The notes: generated by a model from the letters alone, not told the origin. DNA of 64,000 bases from Belnapia moabensis DSM 16746 (GCF_000745835.1 NZ_JQKB01000019.1:1-64000), one strand, 5' to 3'; counted from the first letter of the stretch, positions 16,839 to 25,371 are shown. Numbers and translations: made by a program.

Positions 16839-18116
16839 ATGCCTTCGCTGCGAAACGGGCCGGGCATGGCCGCCACTCCAGACCAGCCTGCGCCGGGGAG
16901 ACGCCGCTTCCTCTTCCTGCAGGGGCCGATCAGCCCCTTCTTCGCGGAGGTTGCGGCCGGGCTGCGGGCTCTCGGGCATGATGCCTGGCGAATCAATCTC
17001 TGCCTCGGCGACAGGCTGTTCTGGCAGGGGCCGGGGGCAGTCGATTTCCGCGGGCGGCTGGCGGAGTGGCCGCATTTCCTCGAGGGCTTCTACGCGTGTC
17101 ACGGCATTACCGACCTCGTGCTGCTCGGCGAGCAGCGGCCCTACCACAAGCCGGCCATCGCCCTCGCCAGGGCGCGCGATATAGGGGTAACCGTGACGGA
17201 TTTCGGCTACCTCCGTCCGGACTGGGTGACGCTGGAGCGCGACGGCATGGGGGCCGAAAGCCGGTTCCCGCGCGATCCTGAGGGGATCCGGGCTCTCGCC
17301 GCCCGCTGTCCACCGCCTGACCTGCGCGAGCACCATTGGGACAGGTTCGCCACGCAGGCGCGCTGGGACGTGCTCTTCCACCTGGCCTCCTCGCTGCCCT
17401 TTTCCTTCCCACATTACGAGAGCTTCCTGCTGCACGCGCCGGTCCCGGCCTATCTGGCGACCGGGCTCCGCCTGCTGCTGCGCAAGCGCGAGACGCAGGC
17501 GGCGGCGGAGACACTCAAGCGACTGACCGCGCTCGGCGTGCCGCTCTACCTCTTCGCCATGCAGATGGAGACCGACTACTCCATCCGGGCCTATTCCCGC
17601 TTCCCCGACATGGACAGCGCCATCGCCAAGACGGTGGCAAGCTTCGCCCGCCATGCCCCGCCCGAGGCGCGGCTGATGGTGAAGGTCCACCCGCTCGACC
17701 CGGGGCTGAAATCCTGGGCGCGGCGGGTGCGGCGGATCGCCCTGCAGCATGGGGTGGAGGGGCGCGTCGCCTATCTCGGCGGGGCGCTGCCGATGGAGCA
17801 GGTGATCGACCGGTGCCGCGGCACGGTCACGGTGAACAGCACGGTCGGGGTGAAGGCGATCGCCATGGGCTGCGCCACCCTACCGCTCGGCCAGGCGATC
17901 TACGACGTGCCCGGCCTCGCTTGGCAGGGCGGGCTGGACCGTTTCTGGGGCGAGGCACCGCCACCGGAGCCGACGCTTGCCGAGGATTTCATCCGCGCCC
18001 TCGCCGCCAGCCTGCATGTGCGTGGCTGCTACTACACGCGGCCGGGGCTGGACGTGGCCGTCGCCGGCGCCGTCCGGCGGCTGCATCTCGGGGTGCTGAA
18101 CGAGCCTGAAGCGTGA
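16839..18116 (+). CDS. Capsule polysaccharide protein of the KpsS/KpsC (Capsule_synth) family
   Basis: A 425-aa protein beginning with RRFLFLQGPISPFFAEVAAG and followed by GLRALGHDAWRINLC, the GT-B-like opening of KpsS/LipB proteins. The C-terminal half has FAMQMETDYSIRAYS, LMVKVHPLDPGLKSW, GTVTVNSTVGVKAIAMGC and DVPGLAWQG, which are hallmark blocks of the family. KpsC and KpsS add the Kdo linker on the lipid anchor of group 2 capsules, and RkpJ of rhizobia belongs to the same superfamily. The start may instead be the ATG at 16866. The AT-rich 33-bp gap before the gene could carry a weak promoter, but the same-strand string suggests one operon. Confidence 0.85.
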   Translation: MPSLRNGPGMAATPDQPAPGRRRFLFLQGPISPFFAEVAAGLRALGHDAWRINLCLGDRLFWQGPGAVDFRGRLAEWPHFLEGFYACHGITDLVLLGEQRPYHKPAIALARARDIGVTVTDFGYLRPDWVTLERDGMGAESRFPRDPEGIRALAARCPPPDLREHHWDRFATQARWDVLFHLASSLPFSFPHYESFLLHAPVPAYLATGLRLLLRKRETQAAAETLKRLTALGVPLYLFAMQMETDYSIRAYSRFPDMDSAIAKTVASFARHAPPEARLMVKVHPLDPGLKSWARRVRRIALQHGVEGRVAYLGGALPMEQVIDRCRGTVTVNSTVGVKAIAMGCATLPLGQAIYDVPGLAWQGGLDRFWGEAPPPEPTLAEDFIRALAASLHVRGCYYTRPGLDVAVAGAVRRLHLGVLNEPEA

Positions 18117-18154
18117 TCGCCGAGGCCGGCACGGCCGCAGGCGTGAAGCACGAG

Positions 18155-18985
18155 CTACAACATCGCCAAGGACCGTTTCCGCTTCGGCGGCGGAAAGGCG
18201 GCATCGAGCGCTTCCAGATCCTCGGGCGCAAAGCGAAGTTCGCCGGCCGCGGCGTTCAACCGGACATGCGCCTCGTCGGCCGCCTTCGGGATGCTGATGA
18301 CTCCGCCTTGCCGGAGCGTCCAGGCGATCGCCACCTGGGCCGGCGTCGCGCCGAGCCTCCGGGCGACGCCTTGCAAGGCCGGGTGCCGTAGAAGCGCCCC
18401 ACCCTGGCCGACCGGACTATAGGCCATCACCGGCATCCGCCGCTCGCGGCAGAAGGGCAGCAGGTCGAACTCCACCCCGCGATGCTCGAGGTTGTAGAGG
18501 ACTTGGTCCGTCGCACAGTCGGCCAGCGCCGGGCCAAGCTCTTCCAAGTCATCCACATCGAGGTTGGAGACACCCCAACGGCGAATCTTGCCCGACCCCC
18601 GCATCCGCTCCATCGCCTCGACCGTATCCTCGAGGGGCACCGAACCCCGCCAATGCAACAGGTAGAGGTCGAGGCGGTCGGTCCGCAAACGCTTGAGGCT
18701 GCGCTCCAGCGCCGCCTCGAGCTTCCGGCCGCCGGCATTATGGGGATAGACCTTGGAGACGAGGAAGACATCGCTGCGCCGCCCGGCGATGGCTTCGGCC
18801 ACCACCTCCTCGGCGCCGCCTTCGGCATACATCTCGGCGGTGTCGATCAGGGTCATGCCGAGATCGAGCCCGAGGCGCAGCGCATCGGCCTCCCGCCGCC
18901 GGTCGCCGCCGCGCTCGCCCATATGCCATGTACCCTGGCCGAGCGGCGGCACCTTCGTCCCATCCGCCAGCGTGATCGGTGCCAT
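18155..18985 (-). CDS. Aldo/keto reductase
   Basis: A 276-aa NADPH-dependent carbonyl reductase with the AKR catalytic tetrad Asp48, Tyr53, Lys78 and His111 (LIDTAEMY, LVSKVYPHN, LYLLHW), a GWGVSN-like strand (RRWGVSNLDV) and the cofactor-binding ISIPKAADEAHV near the C-terminus. The closest style is the YafB/2,5-diketo-gluconate reductase group. The start at 18985 is preferred to 19000 because GGAGGG lies seven bases upstream of it. It converges with the capsule gene and diverges from the secreted-protein/sigma-factor operon, so it is probably not part of the glycolipid operon. Substrate unknown. Confidence 0.9.
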   Translation of the reverse strand: MAPITLADGTKVPPLGQGTWHMGERGGDRRREADALRLGLDLGMTLIDTAEMYAEGGAEEVVAEAIAGRRSDVFLVSKVYPHNAGGRKLEAALERSLKRLRTDRLDLYLLHWRGSVPLEDTVEAMERMRGSGKIRRWGVSNLDVDDLEELGPALADCATDQVLYNLEHRGVEFDLLPFCRERRMPVMAYSPVGQGGALLRHPALQGVARRLGATPAQVAIAWTLRQGGVISIPKAADEAHVRLNAAAGELRFAPEDLEALDAAFPPPKRKRSLAML

Positions 18986-19020
18986 TCCGTCCCTCCGCAT
19001 CCCAGCCTATGCTCGGCCCC

Positions 19021-19638
19021 ATGCCGCGCATCGTCCTAGCATGCCTCGTCCTTTTGCTCCTCGCCGGCACTGGCCGGGCGCAACCGCCGGAGGAGATCGG
19101 CAGCTGGCGCCTCGCCTGCGTCGCCGATCGCATGACCGACCGGGCGGCCTGCCTGCTGCGCCATCGCGATTGGCTGGAACGGCCTTCCGGCGCCGGCAGT
19201 GGCCTCGCCTTCGAGATCATCGACCGGCGCGGCCGGCTGGTTCCCGCGGTGACGGCGCGCGAGTTGACGCTGGACGACGCAGCGCGCGGCCTGCTGGCGC
19301 TCTCCGGCACGGCGCAGCTTCGCTTCCCGCCCAACCGGATGGTGGAGATGCCCTGTGGGCTCGAGGGGCGCAGCATCCTCTGTACCCCGCGGGCCGAGGA
19401 TGCCGCCCGCATGGAAGCCGAGGTCCTGCAGGCCGACCGCGCGCTGGTGCGGCTGGTCGGCCCCGGAGGCGGCAGCAGCACGGCCGAGCCGGTGGAGCTG
19501 CGACTTACCGGCACGCGCGAGGCGGTAGCCCGCTTCGCCCGGCAGGTCCCGCGCGAATCCCAGGCCGCGGTGGAGCCGCCCCCTGGCCTCGATGGCCGGG
19601 AGTTGTTGCAGCGCCTTTATCGCCTCTTCGCCCAGTGA
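19021..19638 (+). CDS. Secreted protein, possibly IalB-like, heading the ECF sigma operon
   Basis: A protein of about 205 aa with a clear signal peptide (PRIVLACLVLLLLAGTGRA) and a beta-rich body starting EEIGSWRLACVADRMTDRAA, which recalls the invasion-associated locus B family; this resemblance is weak. Two Cys pairs (LACV/ACLL and MPCG/ILCT) could form disulfides in the periplasm. Its stop overlaps the GTG of the sigma factor (GTGA), so it is co-translated with the sigma/anti-sigma pair. The start could be the ATG at 19009. Confidence 0.6.
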   Translation: MPRIVLACLVLLLLAGTGRAQPPEEIGSWRLACVADRMTDRAACLLRHRDWLERPSGAGSGLAFEIIDRRGRLVPAVTARELTLDDAARGLLALSGTAQLRFPPNRMVEMPCGLEGRSILCTPRAEDAARMEAEVLQADRALVRLVGPGGGSSTAEPVELRLTGTREAVARFARQVPRESQAAVEPPPGLDGRELLQRLYRLFAQ

Positions 19639-20174
19639 AGGCGGAAGCCCCGGCGGCCGCACTGCTCGCCGAGATCGCTCGCGGCGACCGCGCCGCGCTC
19701 CGGGCACTCTATGAGCAGCAGGCGACGCGGCTCTTCGGCATCGCCCAGGCCATCCTGCGCGACCGCGAGGCGGCGGCGGATGCGATGCAGGATGCCTTCC
19801 TGCGCATCAGCCAGCGGGCGGCGCAATTCGACCCGGCACGGGGCGAGGCGGGCGCCTGGCTCGGCGCCGTCGCCCGGCATGCGGCGCTCGACCTGGCACG
19901 GACGCGCGGACGGGAACTGCCGACGGATGACCCGGCGCTTGGCGACACGGTGGTGGCGCCTGAGGCACTGGAGCGCGTCGCCGCTGATGCCGAGGGCCGA
20001 CGACTGCACGACTGTCTCTCGGCGCTCGACGAGAAGAACCGTAAGGGAATCCTGCTCGCCTTCGTGCATGGCCTGTCGCATGCCCAGGTGGCGGCGCGGC
20101 TCGACCTGCCGCTCGGCACGGTGAAGGCGTGGATCCGCCGCGGCCTCCTGCAGCTGCGGGAGTGCCTGACATGA
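19635..20174 (+). CDS. ECF-type RNA polymerase sigma factor
   Basis: A 179-aa sigma factor with region 2 (ALYEQQATRLFGIAQAIL, then DREAAADAMQDAFLRI) and region 4 (GLSHAQVAARLDLPLGTVKA) around a short linker, without regions 1 and 3. The size and the RskA-like anti-sigma factor encoded immediately downstream place it with SigK-like ECF factors. The GTG start overlaps the preceding stop and its own stop overlaps the next start, so stoichiometric production with the anti-sigma factor is likely. A long in-frame extension to 18753 is antisense to the aldo/keto reductase and not coding. Confidence 0.9.
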   Translation: MKAEAPAAALLAEIARGDRAALRALYEQQATRLFGIAQAILRDREAAADAMQDAFLRISQRAAQFDPARGEAGAWLGAVARHAALDLARTRGRELPTDDPALGDTVVAPEALERVAADAEGRRLHDCLSALDEKNRKGILLAFVHGLSHAQVAARLDLPLGTVKAWIRRGLLQLRECLT

Positions 20175-20866
20175 TCCCGACCGATCCGCAGGACCGCGAC
20201 ATCCTCGTCGGGGAGTATGTCCTCGGCACGCTCGATGCCCGGACGGCGGCGGAGCTGGAAGCGGCACTGCCGGGCGATGCCGCGCTGCGCGCCGCTCTCC
20301 ATGCCTGGGAAGCACGCCTTGCCCCGCTGATGGTTCTGGCCGGGCCGGAGGCGCCGCCACCGGACCTCTGGGACCGGATCGAGGCGGCGTTGCCCGGCCC
20401 GGCACGGCCTGCGCCGGCTCCGAAGCGGCGCGGCTGGCTCGACCCATGGCGCGGCTGGGCGATCGGAGCCAGCGCGGTGGCGGCAGGCCTCGCGGCGCTC
20501 ATCGTGATCCGCCCCGCGCCCGAGCCTCCGCGGCTGATGACCGTGCTGCTGACCCAGCGCGACCAACCGGCCTGGGTGGTGGAGGCCGACCCCGGCGGCC
20601 AGCTGCGGCTCGCTTCGCTCAACCCGCGCCGCCTCGAGGAGGGTCGGGTTATGCAGCTCTGGGGCTTGCCGCCAGGGGCAACGGTGCCAACCTCGCTCGG
20701 CCTCATCCCGCCCGAGGGGCGGCTGACGGTGAGTACAGGCGGGCTGCGGCCAGAGCCTGGCATGCTGATTGAGATCAGCCTGGAGCCTCCCGGTGGCTCG
20801 CCGACGGGGCGTCCAACCGGACCGGTGCTCTTCATCGGGCAGCTGACGGCGGCGGGAGCGAGCTGA
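20171..20866 (+). CDS. Membrane anti-sigma factor with RskA domain
   Basis: A 231-aa single-pass protein: an N-terminal sigma-binding segment (DILVGEYVLGTLDARTAAEL), a transmembrane helix (GWAIGASAVAAGLAALIVI) at about residues 95-115, and a periplasmic RskA-type domain containing MQLWGLPPGATVPTSLGLI. It holds the ECF sigma factor at the membrane until a periplasmic signal triggers release. It lacks the HxxxCxxC zinc motif of other anti-sigma classes. ATGA overlap with the sigma gene. Confidence 0.88.
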   Translation: MIPTDPQDRDILVGEYVLGTLDARTAAELEAALPGDAALRAALHAWEARLAPLMVLAGPEAPPPDLWDRIEAALPGPARPAPAPKRRGWLDPWRGWAIGASAVAAGLAALIVIRPAPEPPRLMTVLLTQRDQPAWVVEADPGGQLRLASLNPRRLEEGRVMQLWGLPPGATVPTSLGLIPPEGRLTVSTGGLRPEPGMLIEISLEPPGGSPTGRPTGPVLFIGQLTAAGAS

Positions 20867-21166
20867 AAGAGACCTCGCTCAGGAATTAGCAACAAGTCTG
20901 GTAACTCAATCAACGGCAGTATTCTATTCTTAGAAATGCATCACGGCCTCGTGACTGCTAAACTGGATCAGCCGGTTCCTGCCGGCCGCTCGTGCCATGG
21001 GGGTGCGGGTTACCAGCGCTGGACACGAGCATGCCCGGACCTTTCCCGTTCGATTACTGCCTCCGCTTGTCCTGCTGCTCCGATCAGGTGGCTTGATCCG
21101 ATGTCCGAAGCCAATACGGCTCGCCCTCGCCGCAATACGATGTCGCGGGAGGAGGAACAGGGGCGG
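20867..21166 (+). other. Intergenic region after the anti-sigma gene
   Basis: The first 70 bases are unusually AT-rich (GTATTCTATTCTTAGAAATG near 20919) and probably contain a promoter for the following short genes, but no clear pair of boxes is seen. The rest has frames without a recognisable protein. No strong terminator hairpin follows the anti-sigma stop. Confidence 0.35.
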
Positions 21167-21244
21167 ATGTCGCAGTTCATCACCGGCGCAATCTTCCTGG
21201 CGGTAATGCTGCTGCTTTTCGTGCTGTCGGGCTTTCGTGGGTGA
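21167..21244 (+). CDS. Predicted 25-aa single-span membrane peptide
   Basis: The frame encodes SQFITGAIFLAVMLLLFVL followed by a short basic end, a textbook transmembrane helix. A GGAGGAG lies about twelve bases upstream and GGGGCGG closer. In-frame upstream ATGs at 21140 and 21101 exist. Short hydrophobic peptides are easily produced by chance, so this remains tentative. Its place between the anti-sigma gene and the DUF4394 gene may mean membership in the same stress regulon. Confidence 0.35.
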   Translation: MSQFITGAIFLAVMLLLFVLSGFRG

Positions 21245-21354
21245 GGGCGATTCTCGCGCTCCCGTGAAAGATTGCGGCGCATCCATCCCCGGACGCGCTC
21301 CGTAAGGCTAATAGCGGCACCGGAATGGTTGCCGCTTCCTTTCGGAGAGACGCC

Positions 21355-22143
21355 ATGACCCGCACCACCCACTTGATGCTCGCCGCCGGCGCCGCCCTCA
21401 CCCTCTCGGCTGCCGGCGCGCAGGCCGCTACCTTGGTCGGCCTGACCGCCGACAATCACCTCGTCCGTATCGACAGCCAGACCCGCCGCGGCATGGCACC
21501 GGTGCGCGTGACCGGCACCGAGGGCCGGCTACTCGGCATCGATGTGCGTCCGGCCGACATGAAGCTCTATGGCCTGACCGATGCCGGTCAGATCGTCACC
21601 ATCGATGCGGTGACCGGCCGCGCCACCCAGGTCAGCCGCCTGTCCGAGCGTTTCGAGAGCGGCGGCCGCGCGACGGTCGACTTCAACCCGGTTGCCGACC
21701 GGCTGCGGGTCATGGGCATGAGCGGCGTCAATTTCCGCGTCAATGTCGAGACCGGCGCGGTGGTGAAGGACGGCCAACTCCGCTACCAGGCCGGCACGCC
21801 CTGGGCCGAGACCACGCCGCGCGTTGTCGCTGGCGCCTATACCAACAGCGTGGCCGGCGCGACGGCGACGATGCTCTTCACCATCGACACGCTGAGCCGC
21901 AGCCTGAACCTGCAGGCCCCGCCGAATGACGGCGTGCAGCAGCCCAAGGGCGAGATCGCGCCGAGCCTGCCGGTGGGCGTCGCCTTCGACATCATGCCGG
22001 AGACGGGCGGCGGCAACATGGCGGTGCTGATGACCGGCGCCACGCTGCATAACGTCGACTTGTCGAACGGCAAGGCGACGACCGTCGGCACGGTGAGCGG
22101 CCTGCCGCAGGCCGAGGTGATCGACATCGCCATCATGCCGTAA
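21355..22143 (+). CDS. Secreted DUF4394 domain protein
   Basis: A 262-aa protein with a signal peptide (LMLAAGAALTLSAAGAQA) followed by a single DUF4394 domain with beta-propeller-like repeats: LVGLTADNHLVRIDS, KLYGLTDAGQIVTIDAVTG and ADRLRVMGMSGVNFRVNVE. The domain has no known activity. The start follows GGAGAG and is preferred over the upstream ATG at 21325. It lies downstream of the ECF sigma/anti-sigma pair and may be its target; that link is inference. Confidence 0.88.
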   Translation: MTRTTHLMLAAGAALTLSAAGAQAATLVGLTADNHLVRIDSQTRRGMAPVRVTGTEGRLLGIDVRPADMKLYGLTDAGQIVTIDAVTGRATQVSRLSERFESGGRATVDFNPVADRLRVMGMSGVNFRVNVETGAVVKDGQLRYQAGTPWAETTPRVVAGAYTNSVAGATATMLFTIDTLSRSLNLQAPPNDGVQQPKGEIAPSLPVGVAFDIMPETGGGNMAVLMTGATLHNVDLSNGKATTVGTVSGLPQAEVIDIAIMP

Positions 22144-22151
22144 GGCCCAGC

Positions 22152-22175
22152 GGGGCGGCGGTCCGCCGCCGCCCC
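22152..22175. terminator. Strong GC hairpin between convergent genes
   Basis: GGGGCGGCGG and CCGCCGCCCC form a perfect 10-bp stem with a TCCG loop, located between the convergent stops of the DUF4394 and cleavage-enzyme genes. There is no T-tract, so termination efficiency is uncertain, but position and strength fit a bidirectional terminator. Confidence 0.5.
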
Positions 22176-22182
22176 GGCCGCC

Positions 22183-23109
22183 TCAGAACCCGACCTTGTC
22201 GCCGCCCTTCAGCGCCAGAATCTGCCGCGCCTCGGCGGGCGTGGCGATCTCGAGGCTCAGCTCCTCGAGGATGCGACGGATTTTCGCCACCTGCTCGGCA
22301 TTGCTCTTCGCCTGCACGCCGCGGCCAAGCCAGAGGCTGTCCTCCAGCCCGACGCGGACATTGCCGCCGAGCATGCCGGCCATGGTGGTGAAGGGCATCT
22401 GGTTCCGCCCCGCCGCCAGCACCGACCAGACATAGTCCTTGCCGAAAAGCCGGTCCGCCGTCTCCTTCATGAAAAGCAGGTTGCGCGGCTCGGCGCCGAC
22501 GCCGCCCAGGATGCCGAAGATCGTCTGGGTGAAAAGCGGCGGCTCCACCACCTTGCGGTCGAGCATATGGGCCAGATTGTAGAGATGGCCCACATCGTAG
22601 CACTCGAACTCGAAGCGGGTGCCGTGGCCCTTGCCGAGCCGCTCGACGATTTGCTCGATGTCCTTGAAGGTATTGCGGAAGATGAAGTCCGTCGTGCCTT
22701 CCAGGTAGGGCCGCTCCCACTCGTACTTGAAATTCTTGATCCGGGCGGCGCTGCCTGAGATGTTGAAGTTCATCGAGCCCATATTCAGCGAGCACATCTC
22801 GGGCTTCGCCTGCAGCGGCGCCGCCAGCCGCTCATCGACCGACATGCCAAGGCCGCCGCCAGTGGTGATGTTGATCACTGCATCGGTCGATTGCTTGATG
22901 ACCGGCAGGAACTGCATGAACACCTTCGGGTCCGGCGTCGGCCGCCCGTCATTCGGGTCGCGCGCATGCAGGTGGATGATAGCCGCACCGGCCTCCGCCG
23001 CGGCGATCGACTGCTCGGCGATCTCCTGGGGGGTGATCGGCAGGTAGTCCGACATGCTGGGCGTATGGATCGCGCCGGTGACGGCGACGCTGATGATGAC
23101 CTTCGACAT
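22183..23109 (-). CDS. Beta-keto acid cleavage enzyme (BKACE, Kce-like, DUF849)
   Basis: A 308-aa zinc-dependent TIM-barrel enzyme that splits a beta-keto acid with acetyl-CoA to give acetoacetate and an acyl-CoA; the founding member acts on 3-keto-5-aminohexanoate. Seen: IISVAVTGAIHTPSMSDYLP, AAIIHLHARDPNDGRPT with the metal-binding His-x-His, NITTGGGLGMSVDERL and GGNVRVGLEDSLWLG with the conserved Arg-Glu. Substrate specificity cannot be read. It diverges from a TauE/SafE exporter gene and an amidase. Confidence 0.9.
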   Translation of the reverse strand: MSKVIISVAVTGAIHTPSMSDYLPITPQEIAEQSIAAAEAGAAIIHLHARDPNDGRPTPDPKVFMQFLPVIKQSTDAVINITTGGGLGMSVDERLAAPLQAKPEMCSLNMGSMNFNISGSAARIKNFKYEWERPYLEGTTDFIFRNTFKDIEQIVERLGKGHGTRFEFECYDVGHLYNLAHMLDRKVVEPPLFTQTIFGILGGVGAEPRNLLFMKETADRLFGKDYVWSVLAAGRNQMPFTTMAGMLGGNVRVGLEDSLWLGRGVQAKSNAEQVAKIRRILEELSLEIATPAEARQILALKGGDKVGF

Positions 23110-23200
23110 GCAGTCCTCCTCCCGATGGATGTCGGGGCACTATCGGCGGGACGCGGCACGGCGTGAAGGCTTCACGCTCGCTCCGGGCCGGGCAGGACTG

Positions 23201-23968
23201 ATGCGGATGGCCTTCCTCCAGGACATGCCGCAGGGCGCGGCGCTCGGCTGGCTGCTCGGTGCGGCGCTGGCCGGTGGGCTGGCGCGCGGCTTCTCCGGCT
23301 TCGGGGCAGCGCTGATCTTCGTCCCGCTCGCCTCGGTGGCGCTCGGGCCGCAGGGGGCGGCGCCGCTGATGCTGCTGGTCGAAGCGGTGGCGATCGTCAG
23401 CCTCACCCCCGCCGCATGGCGAATGGCAGATCGGGCGCAGGTGGGCTGGCTGGCGCTCGGGGCGGTGCTGGGTACGCCGCTCGGCGCGGCCATCCTGGTG
23501 TACGCGGATCCGCTCTCGCTGCGCTGGGGCATTGCGCTGGGCATCCTCGGCCTGCTCGGGCTGCTGGCTTCCGGCTGGCGGTTCCGCGGCCGGCCGAGCC
23601 TGCCGGCGACGCTCGGCGTCGGGGTGGCGGGCGGGGTGCTGGGCGGCGTCGCCATGGTGAGCGGGCCGCCGGTGATGGCCTACCTGCTCGGCCAGGCGGG
23701 GCCGGCGCGGCAGGTGCGGGCCTCCTTCGGCCTCTTCCTCGCGGCCGGCGGGCTGATCGCGGGCATCGCCTATGCGGCGGCGGGGCTGCTGACCGCGGCG
23801 CTGGCGGCGCCCTTCCTCGTCACGGCGCCGGTCTATGGGGTCGGCATCTGGCTAGGAACGCGGATGTTCGGCCTTGCCAGCGAGTGTGCCTTCCGCCTCG
23901 GCTGTTATGCCATGATCGCGCTAGCCGCCCTGCTCGGCTTGCCGCTCTGGGACGGGTTCTTGCGATAG
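23201..23968 (+). CDS. TauE/SafE-family membrane transporter
   Basis: A protein of about 255 aa with eight predicted hydrophobic spans and the internally repeated TauE/SafE pattern: GLARGFSGFGAALIFVPLAS in the first half, GVLGGVAMVSGPPVMAYLLG in the second. The family exports sulfite, sulfoacetate or other small organic anions. The start may be 23201 or 23207. Shared spacing with the amidase (AGGAGG just after its stop) suggests one transcript. Confidence 0.85.
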   Translation: MRMAFLQDMPQGAALGWLLGAALAGGLARGFSGFGAALIFVPLASVALGPQGAAPLMLLVEAVAIVSLTPAAWRMADRAQVGWLALGAVLGTPLGAAILVYADPLSLRWGIALGILGLLGLLASGWRFRGRPSLPATLGVGVAGGVLGGVAMVSGPPVMAYLLGQAGPARQVRASFGLFLAAGGLIAGIAYAAAGLLTAALAAPFLVTAPVYGVGIWLGTRMFGLASECAFRLGCYAMIALAALLGLPLWDGFLR

Positions 23969-23979
23969 GAGGCTGTGTG

Positions 23980-25371
23980 ATGGGCCAGTATTCGCCGAAG
24001 GAATTCCAGCCGCTGCGCTGGTACGATTCGGTGGCGCGCTTCGCCGTCGGCGCCGATTCGCCGCGCGCCTATCTCGAGCGCTGCCTTGAGACTATTGCGG
24101 CGCGGGAGCCGGTGGTGCGCGCCTGGGCGGCGCTGAACAAGGCGGGCGCGCGGATGGCTGCCGATGCCAGCACCGTCCGCTGGCGCGAGGGTCGGCCGCT
24201 CTCGCCGATCGACGGCATGCCCATTGGCATTAAGGACCTACTCGAGACGCGCGACATGCCGACCGAGATGGGCTGCGCCGGGTACAGGGGCAACTTCCCG
24301 AGGCGCGACAACGCCGCGGTCTGGGCGCTGCGCCAGGCGGGGGCGGTGGTGCTCGGCAAGACGGTGACAACGGAACTCGGCGGCTCCCATCCCGGCCCGA
24401 CGACCAACCCCTTCAACCCGGCGCGGACGCCGGGCGGTTCCTCCTCCGGCTCGGCGGCGGCGGTCGCGGCGCGGATGGTGCCGGCGGCGATCGGCACCCA
24501 GGTCGGCGGCTCCATCATCCGCCCCGCCGCCTATTGCGGCAATGTCGCGCTGAAGCCGACCCAGGGAGGCATCAACCGCGGCGAGCGGCAGGCGACGAGC
24601 CAGAGCACCCACGGGCCGCATGCCGGCTGCATCGAGGACATGTGGCAGGTGGCCATCGAGATCGCCGCGCGCTGCGGCGGCGACCGGGGCTCGTCCGCCC
24701 TGACGGGGCCGATGACCCTGCCCGCCGCGGCGCGCCCCGAGCGGTTGATCGTTATGGAAACCGAGGGCTGGGCCAGGCTCGATGCCGCCAGCCGCGCCGC
24801 CTTCGAGAGGCTGCTGGAACAGCTGCGCAGCGCCGGCATCACCCTGCTCCGCCGCACCGACCATCCGCTGATCGAGGCCTTCGAGCAGGGCATCGCCGAA
24901 GGACGGGCGATCTGCGGCGCCATCACCGGCTGGGAAAATCGGTGGGGGCAGCGCAATCTGCTCGACCAGGATCCGGAGGCCCTCAGCCCGCGCGCCAAGG
25001 CCATCCTCGCCCGAGCCGAGGCAATGAACCCAGCGGATTACGAAGCCGCCCTCGCCCGGCGGGAGGAGGCGCAGGCGCGCTTTGCCCGCATCGCGCCCTT
25101 GGCCGATGGGGTCATCGCCCTCGCCTGCCCGGGCCCGGCGCCGCTCTGGTCCGGCGATCGACCGGGCGAGCCGCTGGCCCCGCGCCCGACTGGCGACTTC
25201 GTTTTCAACGCCCCCTCCTCCATGCTCTTCGCGCCAGCGGTGACCATGCCGCTGCTGGCCGTCGGCGGCATGCCGGTCGGGGTGCAGCTGATGGGGCAGA
25301 TGCATCAGGATGCTCGCATCACCGGCTTCGCCCGATGGATGCTCGGCGCAATCGATCCGGTTTTTGCCTGA
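23980..25371 (+). CDS. Amidase-signature-family hydrolase
   Basis: A 463-aa enzyme with the Ser-Ser-Lys catalytic set: Lys85 in PIGIKDLLETRD, the cis-Ser around 154-155 in TPGGSSSGSAAAVAA and the nucleophile Ser178 in GTQVGGSII. The family hydrolyses amides such as indoleacetamide, or the Gln amide in GatA. The missing GatB/GatC context and the shortened glycine-rich segment point to a catabolic amidase. The ATG at 23980 follows AGGAGG; the longer frame from 23416 overlaps the transporter. Confidence 0.88.
   Translation: MGQYSPKEFQPLRWYDSVARFAVGADSPRAYLERCLETIAAREPVVRAWAALNKAGARMAADASTVRWREGRPLSPIDGMPIGIKDLLETRDMPTEMGCAGYRGNFPRRDNAAVWALRQAGAVVLGKTVTTELGGSHPGPTTNPFNPARTPGGSSSGSAAAVAARMVPAAIGTQVGGSIIRPAAYCGNVALKPTQGGINRGERQATSQSTHGPHAGCIEDMWQVAIEIAARCGGDRGSSALTGPMTLPAAARPERLIVMETEGWARLDAASRAAFERLLEQLRSAGITLLRRTDHPLIEAFEQGIAEGRAICGAITGWENRWGQRNLLDQDPEALSPRAKAILARAEAMNPADYEAALARREEAQARFARIAPLADGVIALACPGPAPLWSGDRPGEPLAPRPTGDFVFNAPSSMLFAPAVTMPLLAVGGMPVGVQLMGQMHQDARITGFARWMLGAIDPVFA

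Noticed and set aside
18753-19634. N-terminal extension of the sigma factor frame
   Set aside because: It overlaps the aldo/keto reductase and the secreted-protein gene and adds nothing to the sigma fold.
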